Positions 1 through 7,895 of a stretch of DNA of 12,613 bases are shown here, piece after piece. A program made the translations under genes and the position numbers. Source of the stretch: an uncultured Bacilli bacterium (GTDB lineage: Bacteria > Bacillota_I > Bacilli_A > RF39 > UBA660); contig CANQXM010000034.1 of assembly GCA_947627835.1 (NCBI GenBank), positions 1 to 12,613 on the forward strand. The letters run 5' to 3'. The notes under the pieces were generated by a model. That model was given only the letters and a program-made list of their open reading frames with translations, did no database searches and had not been told where the DNA came from. The stretch's first letter is position 1. Each line of letters opens with the position of its first letter.

Positions 1-153
1 CTTACTTTGCTTAAAAAGAAAAGCCTAATTTCAATTAAAATTAAACTTTTTCCTTTTCTTCAACTGTCAAACTCGGGAAATAACATACACTTTCCCCTTT
101 CATGGATAATATATGGAAAAGAGAAAAATGAAAATAATGAAAATACCTAGATA

Positions 154-162
154 TGTTATAAT
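154..162 (+). promoter_or_regulatory. extended -10 promoter of the small ORF
   Basis: TGTTATAAT, a perfect extended -10 element (TGn plus TATAAT). No good -35 hexamer lies 17 bases upstream, which extended -10 promoters tolerate. The predicted transcript would start near 169, inside or next to the ribosome-binding site AGGTGA (168-173), so the 5' leader would be very short. Confidence 0.6.
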
Positions 163-177
163 GAAATAGGTGATACG

Positions 178-474
178 ATGAAACCAGAAGAAACATTCTC
201 CTGTATGGTAAGTGCCTACTACGGCGTACGAGAAATGGATGAATATAAAACGAAAGAATTCATGCTTCAAGAAATTCAAGAAAGAATCCAAGATTTTGTA
301 GCATTGCATCCACTAAACTGTGACATGAAAAAAGTAGCAGAAACCATTGATGCGAAAACGCCCTTAAAAACCAAACTACAAGATGCACTAATCATTCTAC
401 CGAAATTAAATAATTCTTTAGAACTGATCCTTTTAATAAAAAGAAGATTAGAACAAATGAAAGAAGAAGAATAA
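178..474 (+). CDS. small helical protein of unknown function (98 aa)
   Basis: I do not recognise this protein. It starts at an ATG placed 4 bases after AGGTGA and ends with TAA just before a terminator, so it forms a single-gene transcript. The 98-residue product has no signal peptide and no membrane segment. It reads as mostly alpha-helical and charged: acidic at the N-terminus, with a lysine/arginine- and glutamate-rich C-terminal helix (about residues 80-98) after a hydrophobic stretch LELILLIK (81-88). Two cysteines (9 and 49) are not in a metal-binding arrangement. A cytoplasmic, possibly oligomeric or adaptor-like protein is plausible, but nothing in the sequence gives a function. It faces the restriction-modification cassette convergently. 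The gene is supported by its own -10 box, Shine-Dalgarno and terminator rather than by homology. Confidence 0.75.
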   Translation: MKPEETFSCMVSAYYGVREMDEYKTKEFMLQEIQERIQDFVALHPLNCDMKKVAETIDAKTPLKTKLQDALIILPKLNNSLELILLIKRRLEQMKEEE

Positions 475-489
475 AACCATCTAAAATTC

Positions 490-509
490 CCATCAATTTG
501 ATGGTTTTT
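490..509 (+). terminator. intrinsic terminator of the small ORF
   Basis: Inverted repeat CCATC-aattt-GATGG (490-504; near-perfect palindrome CCATCAA/TTGATGG) followed by five T. A longer alternative pairing is AACCATC (475-481) with GATGGTT. It starts 15 bases after the stop codon. Confidence 0.7.
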
Positions 510-587
510 CATTTGTGCTTAACAGTACTTTATTACTGGTCTCCACAAAACCTTAGGCGCCATAGACTATCTGAAGTTTTCCCATAC

Positions 588-611
588 AAAAAAGTTGGAT
601 TTTTCCAACTT
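588..611 (-). terminator. intrinsic terminator of the restriction-modification cassette
   Basis: Eight-base-pair stem AAGTTGGA/TCCAACTT (592-611) with a four-base loop. On the minus strand it is followed by six T (positions 593-588, partly from the stem). It lies 25 bases beyond the endonuclease stop codon, marking the 3' end of the cassette. Confidence 0.8.
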
Positions 612-636
612 CATTACAAAATTTTTTTATAAACAC

Positions 637-1734
637 TTAATCTTCATTTTCTTCATCTATTTGTCTAAAATCCAATTTATAATTATCATTATTAAATTTT
701 TCAAAAACCACACTTTCAATTCCAATTTCAGCAAGCTTCTCATATGTTAATACTTCATTTTCTTCAAGTCTTAGAACTTCTCTCAATAGCCATTGTCCGA
801 GTTCACTATTTGGATTAGACATTAATGCCTTTCCATTATCTTGACACAATTTCATAGACATTTCTTTTCCATTTGGAAGTAATACATTAAAAGATGTATT
901 TCTATCTGGGAAGAACCCAACATATTTGTCTCTAATTTCTTTATTAAAAGGAATATAAACTTCGTCAATACTTCTGACTCTACCACCAGCATTCCATTGG
1001 TTTAAGCCACTTTTAGGATAAACTAATTTAACGCCATTTTTTTCTGAATATAGTGGTATAATTGCAACTTCATTTTCAGTTATAGTTACTAATGAACCAA
1101 TACCATTTCGTAATACTTCAAATGGATTAGTTGCAACTTCAACTGAAACACTATCAAAGTATTCAAACGTATTAAATCTTTTTTGTAATACACTTTTTGA
1201 AATATTAAAATTATATTCATGTATTCCATCAGTAAAAATTAAAGATGTATCAGAAGCACTAATTACTTTTATATTTGGAATATCAATTTTATCCATTTCT
1301 TCTTCATAAAAATGAAATCCTTTTTTATTTCTGATAACACAATGATAAATCATTTTCGACAAACCGTAAGTTGATAATGTCGATTCAATACGTTCATTTC
1401 TTAATTCAGCTATTTTTTTAATTTTATCTAATCCTTGTAAATCTGAATAGGATTTTCTTGCTTTGTTAAACTCAGCAATTTTTTGCCATGTTTTTTTATT
1501 ACCTTCAGTAAAAGTTTTTATACCAATACCAATATCTCCTAATTTTGCATCAGCTGTTACACATGATCTAGCAAGATTTTCAGCACCAAAACATTCACAA
1601 AAAAGATTTTCAGGAACTCGATAGTCAAGCCATGGATCGTCACTTTCACTAAACAACAAAGATAGTGCTCCAATTAATTTTAAATTATTTTTATAATCTT
1701 GAAATTTATTTTTATCATAATTAATTATTTGCAT
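637..1734 (-). CDS. type II restriction endonuclease with C-terminal B3-like recognition domain
   Basis: Probable DNA-cleaving partner of the adjacent cytosine methyltransferase. The C-terminal half (about residues 225-345) has the signature SGLNQWNAGGR (242-252), then EVYIP (258-262), FFP (274-276), LPNGKE (286-291) and CQDNGKALMSNPN (297-309). I associate this pattern with the B3-like DNA-recognition domain of NgoFVII/NgoAVII-type restriction enzymes. The N-terminal half should be the nuclease. It contains ADAK...GIGIKTF (61-75) followed by KIAEFNK (85-91), which resembles a PD-(D/E)XK core but with Gly where the second acid is expected (GIK, Lys73). I see no HxKx4D phospholipase-D motif, although NgoAVII-type enzymes are PLD nucleases. 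The ATG lies 7 bases after AAAGGAG (1748-1742) and overlaps the methyltransferase 3' end by 14 bases, so the two genes are translated from one message. At 365 residues it looks intact. The recognition site cannot be read from the sequence. Confidence 0.8.
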   Translation of the reverse strand: MQIINYDKNKFQDYKNNLKLIGALSLLFSESDDPWLDYRVPENLFCECFGAENLARSCVTADAKLGDIGIGIKTFTEGNKKTWQKIAEFNKARKSYSDLQGLDKIKKIAELRNERIESTLSTYGLSKMIYHCVIRNKKGFHFYEEEMDKIDIPNIKVISASDTSLIFTDGIHEYNFNISKSVLQKRFNTFEYFDSVSVEVATNPFEVLRNGIGSLVTITENEVAIIPLYSEKNGVKLVYPKSGLNQWNAGGRVRSIDEVYIPFNKEIRDKYVGFFPDRNTSFNVLLPNGKEMSMKLCQDNGKALMSNPNSELGQWLLREVLRLEENEVLTYEKLAEIGIESVVFEKFNNDNYKLDFRQIDEENED

Positions 1735-2710
1735 TTTCAGTCTCCTTTATTGCGTTTAATATTTTTTCTGCAACTCTTTTTATTACATTAACTGAAACCG
1801 CATTTCCAGCTTGTTTGTAAACCCTAGAATCTACTAATTCACTTGGAATAATAAAATCATTTGGAAATCCTTGTAACATTAAGCATTCAATAGGCAACAA
1901 CTTTCTTATTTTATTATAATTAGTATATATTAGTGGAACATTGTGTCCACCAGTTCCCATATTAGCCGTTAAAGTGGGACAAACTCCATTTTTATTTTCT
2001 CTTACATAAACCCTTCTATATTGATAGATGGTATTATGTTCTTTAATATTTTCATGTAATAATTTATAACATTTTTTATCTTGTTCATATAAATATTTTT
2101 TGGGGACTTCCTTATTCCAATCAACAATAGTCTCAATTGTATTTTTTAAAGGAATTTTTTTCGGCCATTTAAAATTATTATAGTCATTTTCATTAAGGAA
2201 TCCAATAATAAATATTCTTTCTCTATTTTGTGGCAAATTACCATACTCACAAGTATTTAAAACTTTTGCTTTCACAAAATAACCATAATGTTCTAAAGCT
2301 TCCTTAATAACTGCAAATGTATTGCCATTATCATGAGTTTTTAAATTTTTAACATTTTCTAAAAATAATATTCTTGGTTTGTTATTATTCTCGGTCATTT
2401 CTTTTACTAATCTCATTATTTGGAAGAACATATTACCACGATCATCTTCAAATCCTTTTCTATATCCCGCTATAGAAAAAGGTTGACACGGAAATCCAGC
2501 AGATAAAACAGCAACTTTAGGTATATCTTTACCATTAATATTGCATATATCGTCAACTACTAGCTTAATATCTTTGTGATTTGCATTAAATGTGATAGCA
2601 CAATATTTATCTATCTCATTTGCCCATATTGGCTGAAATCCAGCATTTTTAAATCCCAAATCTATACCACCAATTCCAGCAAATAAACTTGCCATCTTCA
2701 ATCGTTTCAT
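1721..2710 (-). CDS. DNA (cytosine-5-)-methyltransferase of a type II RM system
   Basis: Transfers a methyl group from S-adenosylmethionine to C5 of cytosine in DNA, protecting host sites from the downstream endonuclease. Conserved motifs appear in standard order (numbered from the chosen start): I, FAGIGG (10-15), SAM binding; IV, GFPCQPFS with catalytic Cys75; VI, ENV (118-120); VIII, QNRERIF (161-167); IX, VCPTLTANMGTGG (243-255); X, AGNAVSVNV (301-309). The segment between VIII and IX (about 172-242) is short and should hold the target-recognition residues. I chose the ATG at 2710 (329 aa) because GGGAGGTG (2722-2715) sits just upstream. An in-frame TTG at 2731 would lie at or before the expected transcript start from the -10 box at 2744-2736. 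No controller (C) gene is visible; being first in the operon may let methylation precede cleavage. Confidence 0.95.
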   Translation of the reverse strand: MKRLKMASLFAGIGGIDLGFKNAGFQPIWANEIDKYCAITFNANHKDIKLVVDDICNINGKDIPKVAVLSAGFPCQPFSIAGYRKGFEDDRGNMFFQIMRLVKEMTENNNKPRILFLENVKNLKTHDNGNTFAVIKEALEHYGYFVKAKVLNTCEYGNLPQNRERIFIIGFLNENDYNNFKWPKKIPLKNTIETIVDWNKEVPKKYLYEQDKKCYKLLHENIKEHNTIYQYRRVYVRENKNGVCPTLTANMGTGGHNVPLIYTNYNKIRKLLPIECLMLQGFPNDFIIPSELVDSRVYKQAGNAVSVNVIKRVAEKILNAIKETENANN

Positions 2711-2735
2711 AATACACCTCCCTATCTCCAATTAC

Positions 2736-2744
2736 ATTATAACA
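2736..2744 (-). promoter_or_regulatory. extended -10 promoter of the RM operon
   Basis: Minus-strand TGTTATAAT, a perfect extended -10, about 26 bases before the methyltransferase ATG. No convincing -35 hexamer is seen at normal spacing. The expected start near 2729 gives a leader of about 19 bases containing the GGGAGGTG ribosome-binding site. Confidence 0.6.
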
Positions 2745-2774
2745 ATTTATAGTTAATATTTGTAGCAATTTAAG

Positions 2775-2799
2775 CAAAAATATTTCTTTTTTATTTTTG
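2775..2799 (-). terminator. weak candidate terminator of the CtpE-like ATPase gene
   Basis: Minus-strand CAAAAATA (2799-2792, overlapping the stop codon) can pair with TATTTTTG (2782-2775) around a nine-base A-rich loop. The stem is almost all A-T and the T tract is inside the second arm rather than after it, so termination here is uncertain. Confidence 0.25.
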
Positions 2800-5109
2800 A
2801 TATGATTTTATTAAAAAGACTGGAATAACACGTTTTAACAAAATGTAAAAAAGGAAAGACAAAAGGAAGAAGACGAAGAATGCTATCCATGCTTGAAAAG
2901 GCAAGGAAACTAAATTAAAAAAGGAAGAAGCAAAAATTATACAAAACAAAAAGTCAAAAACCAAAAAAGCAAAAAGACTGATTCGATACCAATTAAATGG
3001 ACGACAAATTTGATATAAATAAACAAATCCAGTCATGGTCGTTAACAAAACAGCCAGCGTACTTGCTTCTTCATAAGAAAAAGATTGATGAAAAAGCATA
3101 ATTAGTAAAATATTAAATAAAACCGTCAAAGAAACGGGCAAACTATTTTGTAAAATCTTTTTCATAAAGGATCCCGAAAGTGGTTCAAAATTAGGTTCCA
3201 AAGCAAGGAAAAAAGAAGGAATTCCAATAGTACAACCAGTAATGAGCGTAAGTTGAATTGGTACAAAGAAATACTTGGTTGAAAAAAGAATACTAATTAA
3301 AATCAGAAGAACCGTATAAATCGTTTTAACCAAAAGTAACGAAGCACTGCGTGTAATATTATGAATCGTTCTTCTTCCTTCTAATACAACTTGAATTAAC
3401 GAATCAAAATTAGAATCCATAAGCACGAGTTCACTAACGTTTCGAGCAGCTTCACTACCACTTTTTAAAGTAATTCCACAATCACTTGCCTTTAAAGCCA
3501 TAACATCATTGACACCATCTCCGGTCATGGCAACCGTATGTCCTTCTTTTTGCAAGCATTCTACGAGTAATTTCTTTTGATAAGGGCTCACTCTTCCAAA
3601 AATATCATACTGTGAAAAAGTACTTTCTAACTCTTCTTTTGATAAATTAGAAACATCGCATCCCTTCATGTCCGTTAAACCAATTTGTTTAGCAATTTGT
3701 AAAATTGTCTCCAAACTATCTCCAGAAATAATTTTTACTTGTACTTTCTCTTTTCGAAAATAATTTAAGACTTTCTTAGCTTCCATGCGTACTTCATCCA
3801 TTAAAAGTAACAAAGCCATACACTCATAAGTCGCATCATTTTTCTTTGCCAGTGCCACAACGCGGTAATTTTGATAGTACTTTTTTACTTCTTCAAAAAC
3901 TTTCGTATTCTTCTTAAAAAAGACTTCCGGTGCTCCCAAATAATAAGTACCCTCTTGAAAAGAATACATCGCATATTTCCGAGTACTCGAAAAAGGAATG
4001 TACTTTAAAAAAGTATAAGAACTCTCTCCAGGAAAACGATTTAAAATGGCTTTCATCGTTTCATTTTCACCACTGACATGATTACAAATTGCCCGAAATA
4101 CTTCTTCGACATGACTAGAAGAATCAAAGCAAATTACATCTTCCACTTTTAAAGTTCCCTTCGTAAGCGTTCCCGTTTTATCAAGACAAATGACATCCAC
4201 TCGTGCAAGGGTTTCCATAGAAGGAAGTTGTTGAACCAATACCTTATACTTACTAAGGCGAATGACACTCACTGCCATAACAGAACTGGTAAGTAAAATA
4301 AGTCCTTCTGGAATCATTCCAATCAAAGCAGCAACCGTTGTAAAAATGGCATCCAGTGCTTGATAATTAGAAGCTTTTAACTGTGTAAAATACATGACAA
4401 TTCCAATTGGAACAATAAAATAAGAAATCCATTTCAATAATTTTTCAAACGAATCCATAATGACCGAATTGGCTTTTTTTACATATTTTGCATCCATGGT
4501 AATTTTAGATACATAATGTTCTTTTCCCACACGAAGTACTTTACATAAAGCACTGCCACTTACAATAAAACTACCACTTAAAACTTCGTCTCCCTTCTTT
4601 TTAAAAACGGGTGTACTTTCTCCCGTAATAAACGATTCATTCACTTCAATTTCTCCAGAATAAACCACCAAATCACAAACAACTTGGTTGCCAATATTTA
4701 AACGAATCATATCGTCCTTGACAAGTTCTTCTTTTAAAACTGACTGATACTTTCCATCACGTAATACCGTAACTTTCATTTCATTTAATAAATTCAATCG
4801 ATCGATAATTTTTTTGGAAATAATCTCTTCCACAATACTAATAATGGCATTGATGATAACAACACCCATAAAAAGACAATTCTTAAGTCCTAAAAAAGGT
4901 CGTCCACTAAAACAACCTGCACCCAATACAGCAAGGGCAAGACATAAATTTAAAAAATTAAAATATGTAAAAAGATTACTAGTAAGAATCTGACCGATGG
5001 TTTTTGTTTTCGGTTCATAATTTTCATTCGTTAAATGTGCATCAATCCGCATCTTTACTTCTTGAGAAGAAAGTCCTACCAGTTCATTTTTAATTTCTGC
5101 TTTGGCCAC
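2791..5109 (-). CDS. CtpE-like cation-translocating P-type ATPase
   Basis: Membrane pump driven by ATP through an aspartyl-phosphate intermediate. Residue numbers count from a GTG at 5121; subtract 4 for the preferred start. An N-terminal segment (GLSSQEV) and M1-M2 (about 50-101) precede the actuator domain with TGES (166-169). M4 carries IPEGL (270-274), then DKTGTLT (314-320, phosphorylated Asp314), LGAPE (395-399, in place of the usual KGAPE), SGD (466-468) and TGDGVND (533-539). M5-M10 fill about 594-765. The IPEGL-LL-TS pattern and M6 (TIGIPSFFLALEPN, 631-644) match the CtpE family, linked to Ca2+ in mycobacteria. M6 lacks the Asn/Asp ligands of classical Ca2+ pumps, so the ion is not certain. 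GTG codons at 5121, 5118 and 5109 compete as start. I favour 5109 (772 aa, MAKAEIK...) because GGTGA lies 5 bases before it and the promoter leaves almost no leader for 5121. Confidence 0.9.
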   Translation of the reverse strand: MAKAEIKNELVGLSSQEVKMRIDAHLTNENYEPKTKTIGQILTSNLFTYFNFLNLCLALAVLGAGCFSGRPFLGLKNCLFMGVVIINAIISIVEEIISKKIIDRLNLLNEMKVTVLRDGKYQSVLKEELVKDDMIRLNIGNQVVCDLVVYSGEIEVNESFITGESTPVFKKKGDEVLSGSFIVSGSALCKVLRVGKEHYVSKITMDAKYVKKANSVIMDSFEKLLKWISYFIVPIGIVMYFTQLKASNYQALDAIFTTVAALIGMIPEGLILLTSSVMAVSVIRLSKYKVLVQQLPSMETLARVDVICLDKTGTLTKGTLKVEDVICFDSSSHVEEVFRAICNHVSGENETMKAILNRFPGESSYTFLKYIPFSSTRKYAMYSFQEGTYYLGAPEVFFKKNTKVFEEVKKYYQNYRVVALAKKNDATYECMALLLLMDEVRMEAKKVLNYFRKEKVQVKIISGDSLETILQIAKQIGLTDMKGCDVSNLSKEELESTFSQYDIFGRVSPYQKKLLVECLQKEGHTVAMTGDGVNDVMALKASDCGITLKSGSEAARNVSELVLMDSNFDSLIQVVLEGRRTIHNITRSASLLLVKTIYTVLLILISILFSTKYFFVPIQLTLITGCTIGIPSFFLALEPNFEPLSGSFMKKILQNSLPVSLTVLFNILLIMLFHQSFSYEEASTLAVLLTTMTGFVYLYQICRPFNWYRISLFAFLVFDFLFCIIFASSFFNLVSLPFQAWIAFFVFFLLSFLFYILLKRVIPVFLIKSYQK

Positions 5110-5130
5110 AAAAATCACCACGCTAAAATT

Positions 5131-5159
5131 ATTATACCATTAAGGAAAAAAATTATCAT
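5131..5159 (-). promoter_or_regulatory. promoter between the two ATPase genes
   Basis: Minus-strand ATGATA (5159-5154, 4/6 match to a -35), 17-base spacer, then TATAAT (5136-5131) extended by TGG. No hairpin terminator separates this site from the upstream ATPase stop at 5172, so the downstream gene may be read both from here and by read-through. Confidence 0.6.
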
Positions 5160-5171
5160 TGAAAAAAGAGT

Positions 5172-7793
5172 TTACACACCAAGTGCAAACCCTTTCTTTT
5201 TCATAATATACTTTCGTAAAAAATCGAAAGGAATGACAGTAAAACTAAGAAGCAAAACAATGAAAAACTCCGAAGCCGTTAAGCCATAAGTCCGAAATAA
5301 ATCTCCTCCATAATAAAGTAGATAACACTGAACCGAAAAAATAAAGAGAATCATACCGAGAAATACCCTATTCTTTTTTAAATGTGCAAAAAGATTTAAA
5401 CGATACGTTCGAGCATTAAAAGCATTGCAAACACCAATAAAAATAAATAAAGCAAAATAAGCAGTCATCAAATACTTTTCCCCGACCGAAGGTCGTATCA
5501 CTTCCCGAATAATAGGAGCTTTTAAAAAGAAAATACACAAGAATGCAGAATAAAGACCTGTAATAATCACTTGACTATACATATAAAAATTCATAATCGG
5601 TTCATTTTTCTTTTTTGGTTTCTCCATCATCGTTTCCAAAAGAGCGGGTTCAAAAGAAAACGCCAGTCCTGCAAAAGTATCCATAATCATATTAATCCAT
5701 AACATTTGAATAATGGTAATCGGTGTATTAACGCCAATAAAAGGTCCAACAATAGATAAAAATAAAGCACACATATTGCAAGTAAGTTGATAAATAATAA
5801 ATTTGCGAATACTTTTAAAAATGGTTCTTCCATATAAAATTGCTTGACTAATCGATAAAATATTATCATCCAAAATGACAATGTCACTTGCTTCTTTACT
5901 AACTTCCGTTCCACTTCCCATTGCAAAGCCAACGTCTGCTCGTTTTAAAGCCGGCGCATCATTCACCCCATCTCCGGTCATCCCAACCACTTGATCCATA
6001 TTTTGTAATATTTTTACCAATCGACTTTTATCATGGGGAAGTGCTCGTGCAACCACACGAAGCCGGGGAATAAACTTTTCAATTTCTTCATCTGTGTAAT
6101 GACTAAGTTCTTGACTGGTTAAAATTAAATCCGAAGCATTCTTTAAAAGTCCACTTTCCTTAGCAATCACGCGTGCCGTATCGGGGTGATCACCAGTAAT
6201 CATAATCACTTCAATTCCAGCATTTTGAATCAGTGAAATTCCTTTCTTAGCTTCTAAACGAAGTTCATCACGCACGGAAACGAAAGAAACAAAAACCAAT
6301 TTGGCATCTTCCTTTAAATCCTCATCTTCATCGGAATAACATAAAATAAGCACCCGACTTCCCGCTTGCGTAAGTTTCCTAATAAATTCTTCCATCTTTC
6401 TTTGATCAAACAAAACCCGTTTTTCTCCAGATTCATTTAAATAACTCGTACAATAAGGAAGTAATTGTTCTGCTGCTCCCTTATAATAAGTTCTTTTCTT
6501 GGTATGTTCCATCACTGTAACCGCTGAATACTTTTTCTTACTATCAAAACAAACGCGATGAAGCACTTGACAGGCATCTACATTCGCAGTAAAAAAAGAA
6601 AGAAAAGCACGATCCGTTGAGTTTCCTCCCAAAATCTCATGAGAAGAAGACCACATGGCATCATTGTTCCACGTCATCGCTTGCTTGACAATTTCATAAT
6701 AAGCAGAAACATTTTGTAACATTCCCTCATTTTTAAAACACCGCAAGGAATGATCATAAATTCCCGTAACCTCTAGTTTCCCTTTCGTAAGTGTTCCCGT
6801 TTTATCCGTAAGAAGATAATTGATATTGCCAGTAGTTTCAATCCCCGTCATCTTTCGTACCAACACATTACTTTTTAACATTCGCTTCATGTTGCTAGAT
6901 AAAACCAAAGTAATCATCATCGGTAGTCCTTCTGGGACCGCTACAACAATAATTGTTACACAAAGAGTTAAAGCATAAATCAGCGTGTCAATCATAAATG
7001 GCACATCCCGAATCGTCGAAAGGATATCTGCAAGAACAAAATGATTTTGTAAAACAATCACTGAAAAAAGATAAGAAAAAAAGACTAAAAAAGCCCCAAT
7101 ATAACCAATGCGACTGATAATGCGAGCAAGCCCACGCAAACGAATACGTAGTGGACTTTCCACTTTAGGCTCCTGCACTTCCCGCGCAAGATTTCCATAA
7201 AAAGTTGCATCGCCGACTTTTAAAGTAACCATCTTCCCCATTCCACTCATTACAACCGTTCCTCGGTATACTTTATTTTCTTCTTTGATTTCACTATGAA
7301 GAGAACTTTCCTTAACCACTTCTTTACTTTCTCCATTTAAAGCCGATTCATCAACCTGAATACTTCCCTCAATCATCGATCCATCCGCCGGTATTTTATC
7401 TCCAGTTTGTAAGTAAATTACATCACCAACGACAACTTCATCCAAACGAATCTCTTTTTTCTTACCACTTCGAATCACTTTGACAAACATCTGACTGGCT
7501 TCTTCTTGCAACCTTTGAAAAGCGGCTTCACTGCCATATTCACTAATCGTTGAAATAAACGTTGCTAAAAAAACAGCAATAAAAATCCCTAACGTTTCAT
7601 AAAAATCAAAATCTCGAAACAAAAAAACAATTTTAATGGCTAAAGCAACCAATAAAATTTTAATAATTGGATCGCCCAAACTTTCGAGTAAAAGTTTCCA
7701 GAAACTATTTTTCTTTACTTGACTAATTTGATTACTGCCATACTTTTTTCTTAAAAAGACAACATCTTCTTCTTTGACCCCTTCAAATTTCAT
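5172..7793 (-). CDS. PMCA-like (P2B) Ca2+-transporting P-type ATPase
   Basis: Probable calcium exporter in the cytoplasmic membrane, 873 aa, full length. In order: short cation-ATPase N-terminal region (1-30), M1-M2 (42-84), actuator with NGES (153-156), M3-M4 (232-298) with VPEGLP (286-291), DKTGTLT (330-336, phosphorylated Asp330), KGAAE (438-442), TGD (533-535), TGDGVNDAP (606-614), then M5-M10 (664-858). M6 reads LWINMIMDTFAGLAF. Its Asn701 and Asp705, together with Glu288 in M4, match the single Ca2+ site of plasma-membrane Ca2+-ATPases; M5 (QLTCN) has Asn but not the Glu needed for a second SERCA-type site. The calmodulin-binding tail of animal PMCAs is absent, as expected in bacteria. 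The ATG at 7793 follows AGGAGG with a long 12-base spacer, and no other start fits. A weak TATGAT (7823-7818) could be its -10. It is transcribed toward the CtpE-like ATPase, 62 bases downstream. Confidence 0.93.
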   Translation of the reverse strand: MKFEGVKEEDVVFLRKKYGSNQISQVKKNSFWKLLLESLGDPIIKILLVALAIKIVFLFRDFDFYETLGIFIAVFLATFISTISEYGSEAAFQRLQEEASQMFVKVIRSGKKKEIRLDEVVVGDVIYLQTGDKIPADGSMIEGSIQVDESALNGESKEVVKESSLHSEIKEENKVYRGTVVMSGMGKMVTLKVGDATFYGNLAREVQEPKVESPLRIRLRGLARIISRIGYIGAFLVFFSYLFSVIVLQNHFVLADILSTIRDVPFMIDTLIYALTLCVTIIVVAVPEGLPMMITLVLSSNMKRMLKSNVLVRKMTGIETTGNINYLLTDKTGTLTKGKLEVTGIYDHSLRCFKNEGMLQNVSAYYEIVKQAMTWNNDAMWSSSHEILGGNSTDRAFLSFFTANVDACQVLHRVCFDSKKKYSAVTVMEHTKKRTYYKGAAEQLLPYCTSYLNESGEKRVLFDQRKMEEFIRKLTQAGSRVLILCYSDEDEDLKEDAKLVFVSFVSVRDELRLEAKKGISLIQNAGIEVIMITGDHPDTARVIAKESGLLKNASDLILTSQELSHYTDEEIEKFIPRLRVVARALPHDKSRLVKILQNMDQVVGMTGDGVNDAPALKRADVGFAMGSGTEVSKEASDIVILDDNILSISQAILYGRTIFKSIRKFIIYQLTCNMCALFLSIVGPFIGVNTPITIIQMLWINMIMDTFAGLAFSFEPALLETMMEKPKKKNEPIMNFYMYSQVIITGLYSAFLCIFFLKAPIIREVIRPSVGEKYLMTAYFALFIFIGVCNAFNARTYRLNLFAHLKKNRVFLGMILFIFSVQCYLLYYGGDLFRTYGLTASEFFIVLLLSFTVIPFDFLRKYIMKKKGFALGV

Positions 7794-7870
7794 TGTGTGC
7801 CGTTTCCTCCTCCCTAAATCATATGAAGGAAAAAGAAATTTAGCACGATTTTAAACACAAAAAAAGGCGA

Positions 7871-7895
7871 AAAAAAAACATCAAAATGATGTTTT
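7871..7895 (-). terminator. intrinsic terminator of the NPTTG surface-protein gene
   Basis: Stem AAAACATC/GATGTTTT (7875-7895) with a five-base loop. On the minus strand the T tract runs on for four more bases (7874-7871), giving eight T after GATG. The first arm overlaps the stop codon of the upstream gene. Confidence 0.75.

Noticed and set aside
40..70. Minus-strand TTGACA (70-65) with TTTAAT (45-40) as a leftward promoter
   Set aside because: The spacer is 19 bases, no extended -10 is present, and no ribosome-binding site or start codon follows before the window edge.
45..112. 20-codon minus-strand ORF (ATG near 112, TAA near 50)
   Set aside because: No Shine-Dalgarno precedes the ATG and the peptide has no recognisable features.
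1..150. Open frame on the plus strand from the left edge to a TAG at 148-150, possibly the C-terminus of an upstream gene
   Set aside because: It gives about 49 codons without a recognisable motif in very AT-rich DNA, and no terminator follows before the next promoter. It could be real, but I cannot support it from the fragment alone.
517..590. Short inverted repeat CAGTA/TACTG (523-538) and GGCGCC (557-562) as an insertion or recombination scar next to the RM cassette
   Set aside because: The repeats are too short to be distinguished from chance, and no matching copy is seen at the other border (2735-2800).
5687..5932. 81-codon minus-strand ORF within the PMCA-like ATPase
   Set aside because: It is an alternative frame of the conserved TGDGVND-to-M6 region, with no own start signals.
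3480..6000. DNA-level similarity between the two ATPase genes (segments around 3500-3540 and 5940-5990; 4150-4190 and 6780-6820)
   Set aside because: It coincides exactly with the conserved TGDGVND and DKTGTLT motifs and is explained by shared protein family, not by a DNA repeat or recent duplication.
7794..7870. Possible metal riboswitch (such as yybP-ykoY) ahead of the PMCA-like ATPase
   Set aside because: The region is under 80 bases between a terminator and the ribosome-binding site, and I see no multi-helix junction or conserved riboswitch core.
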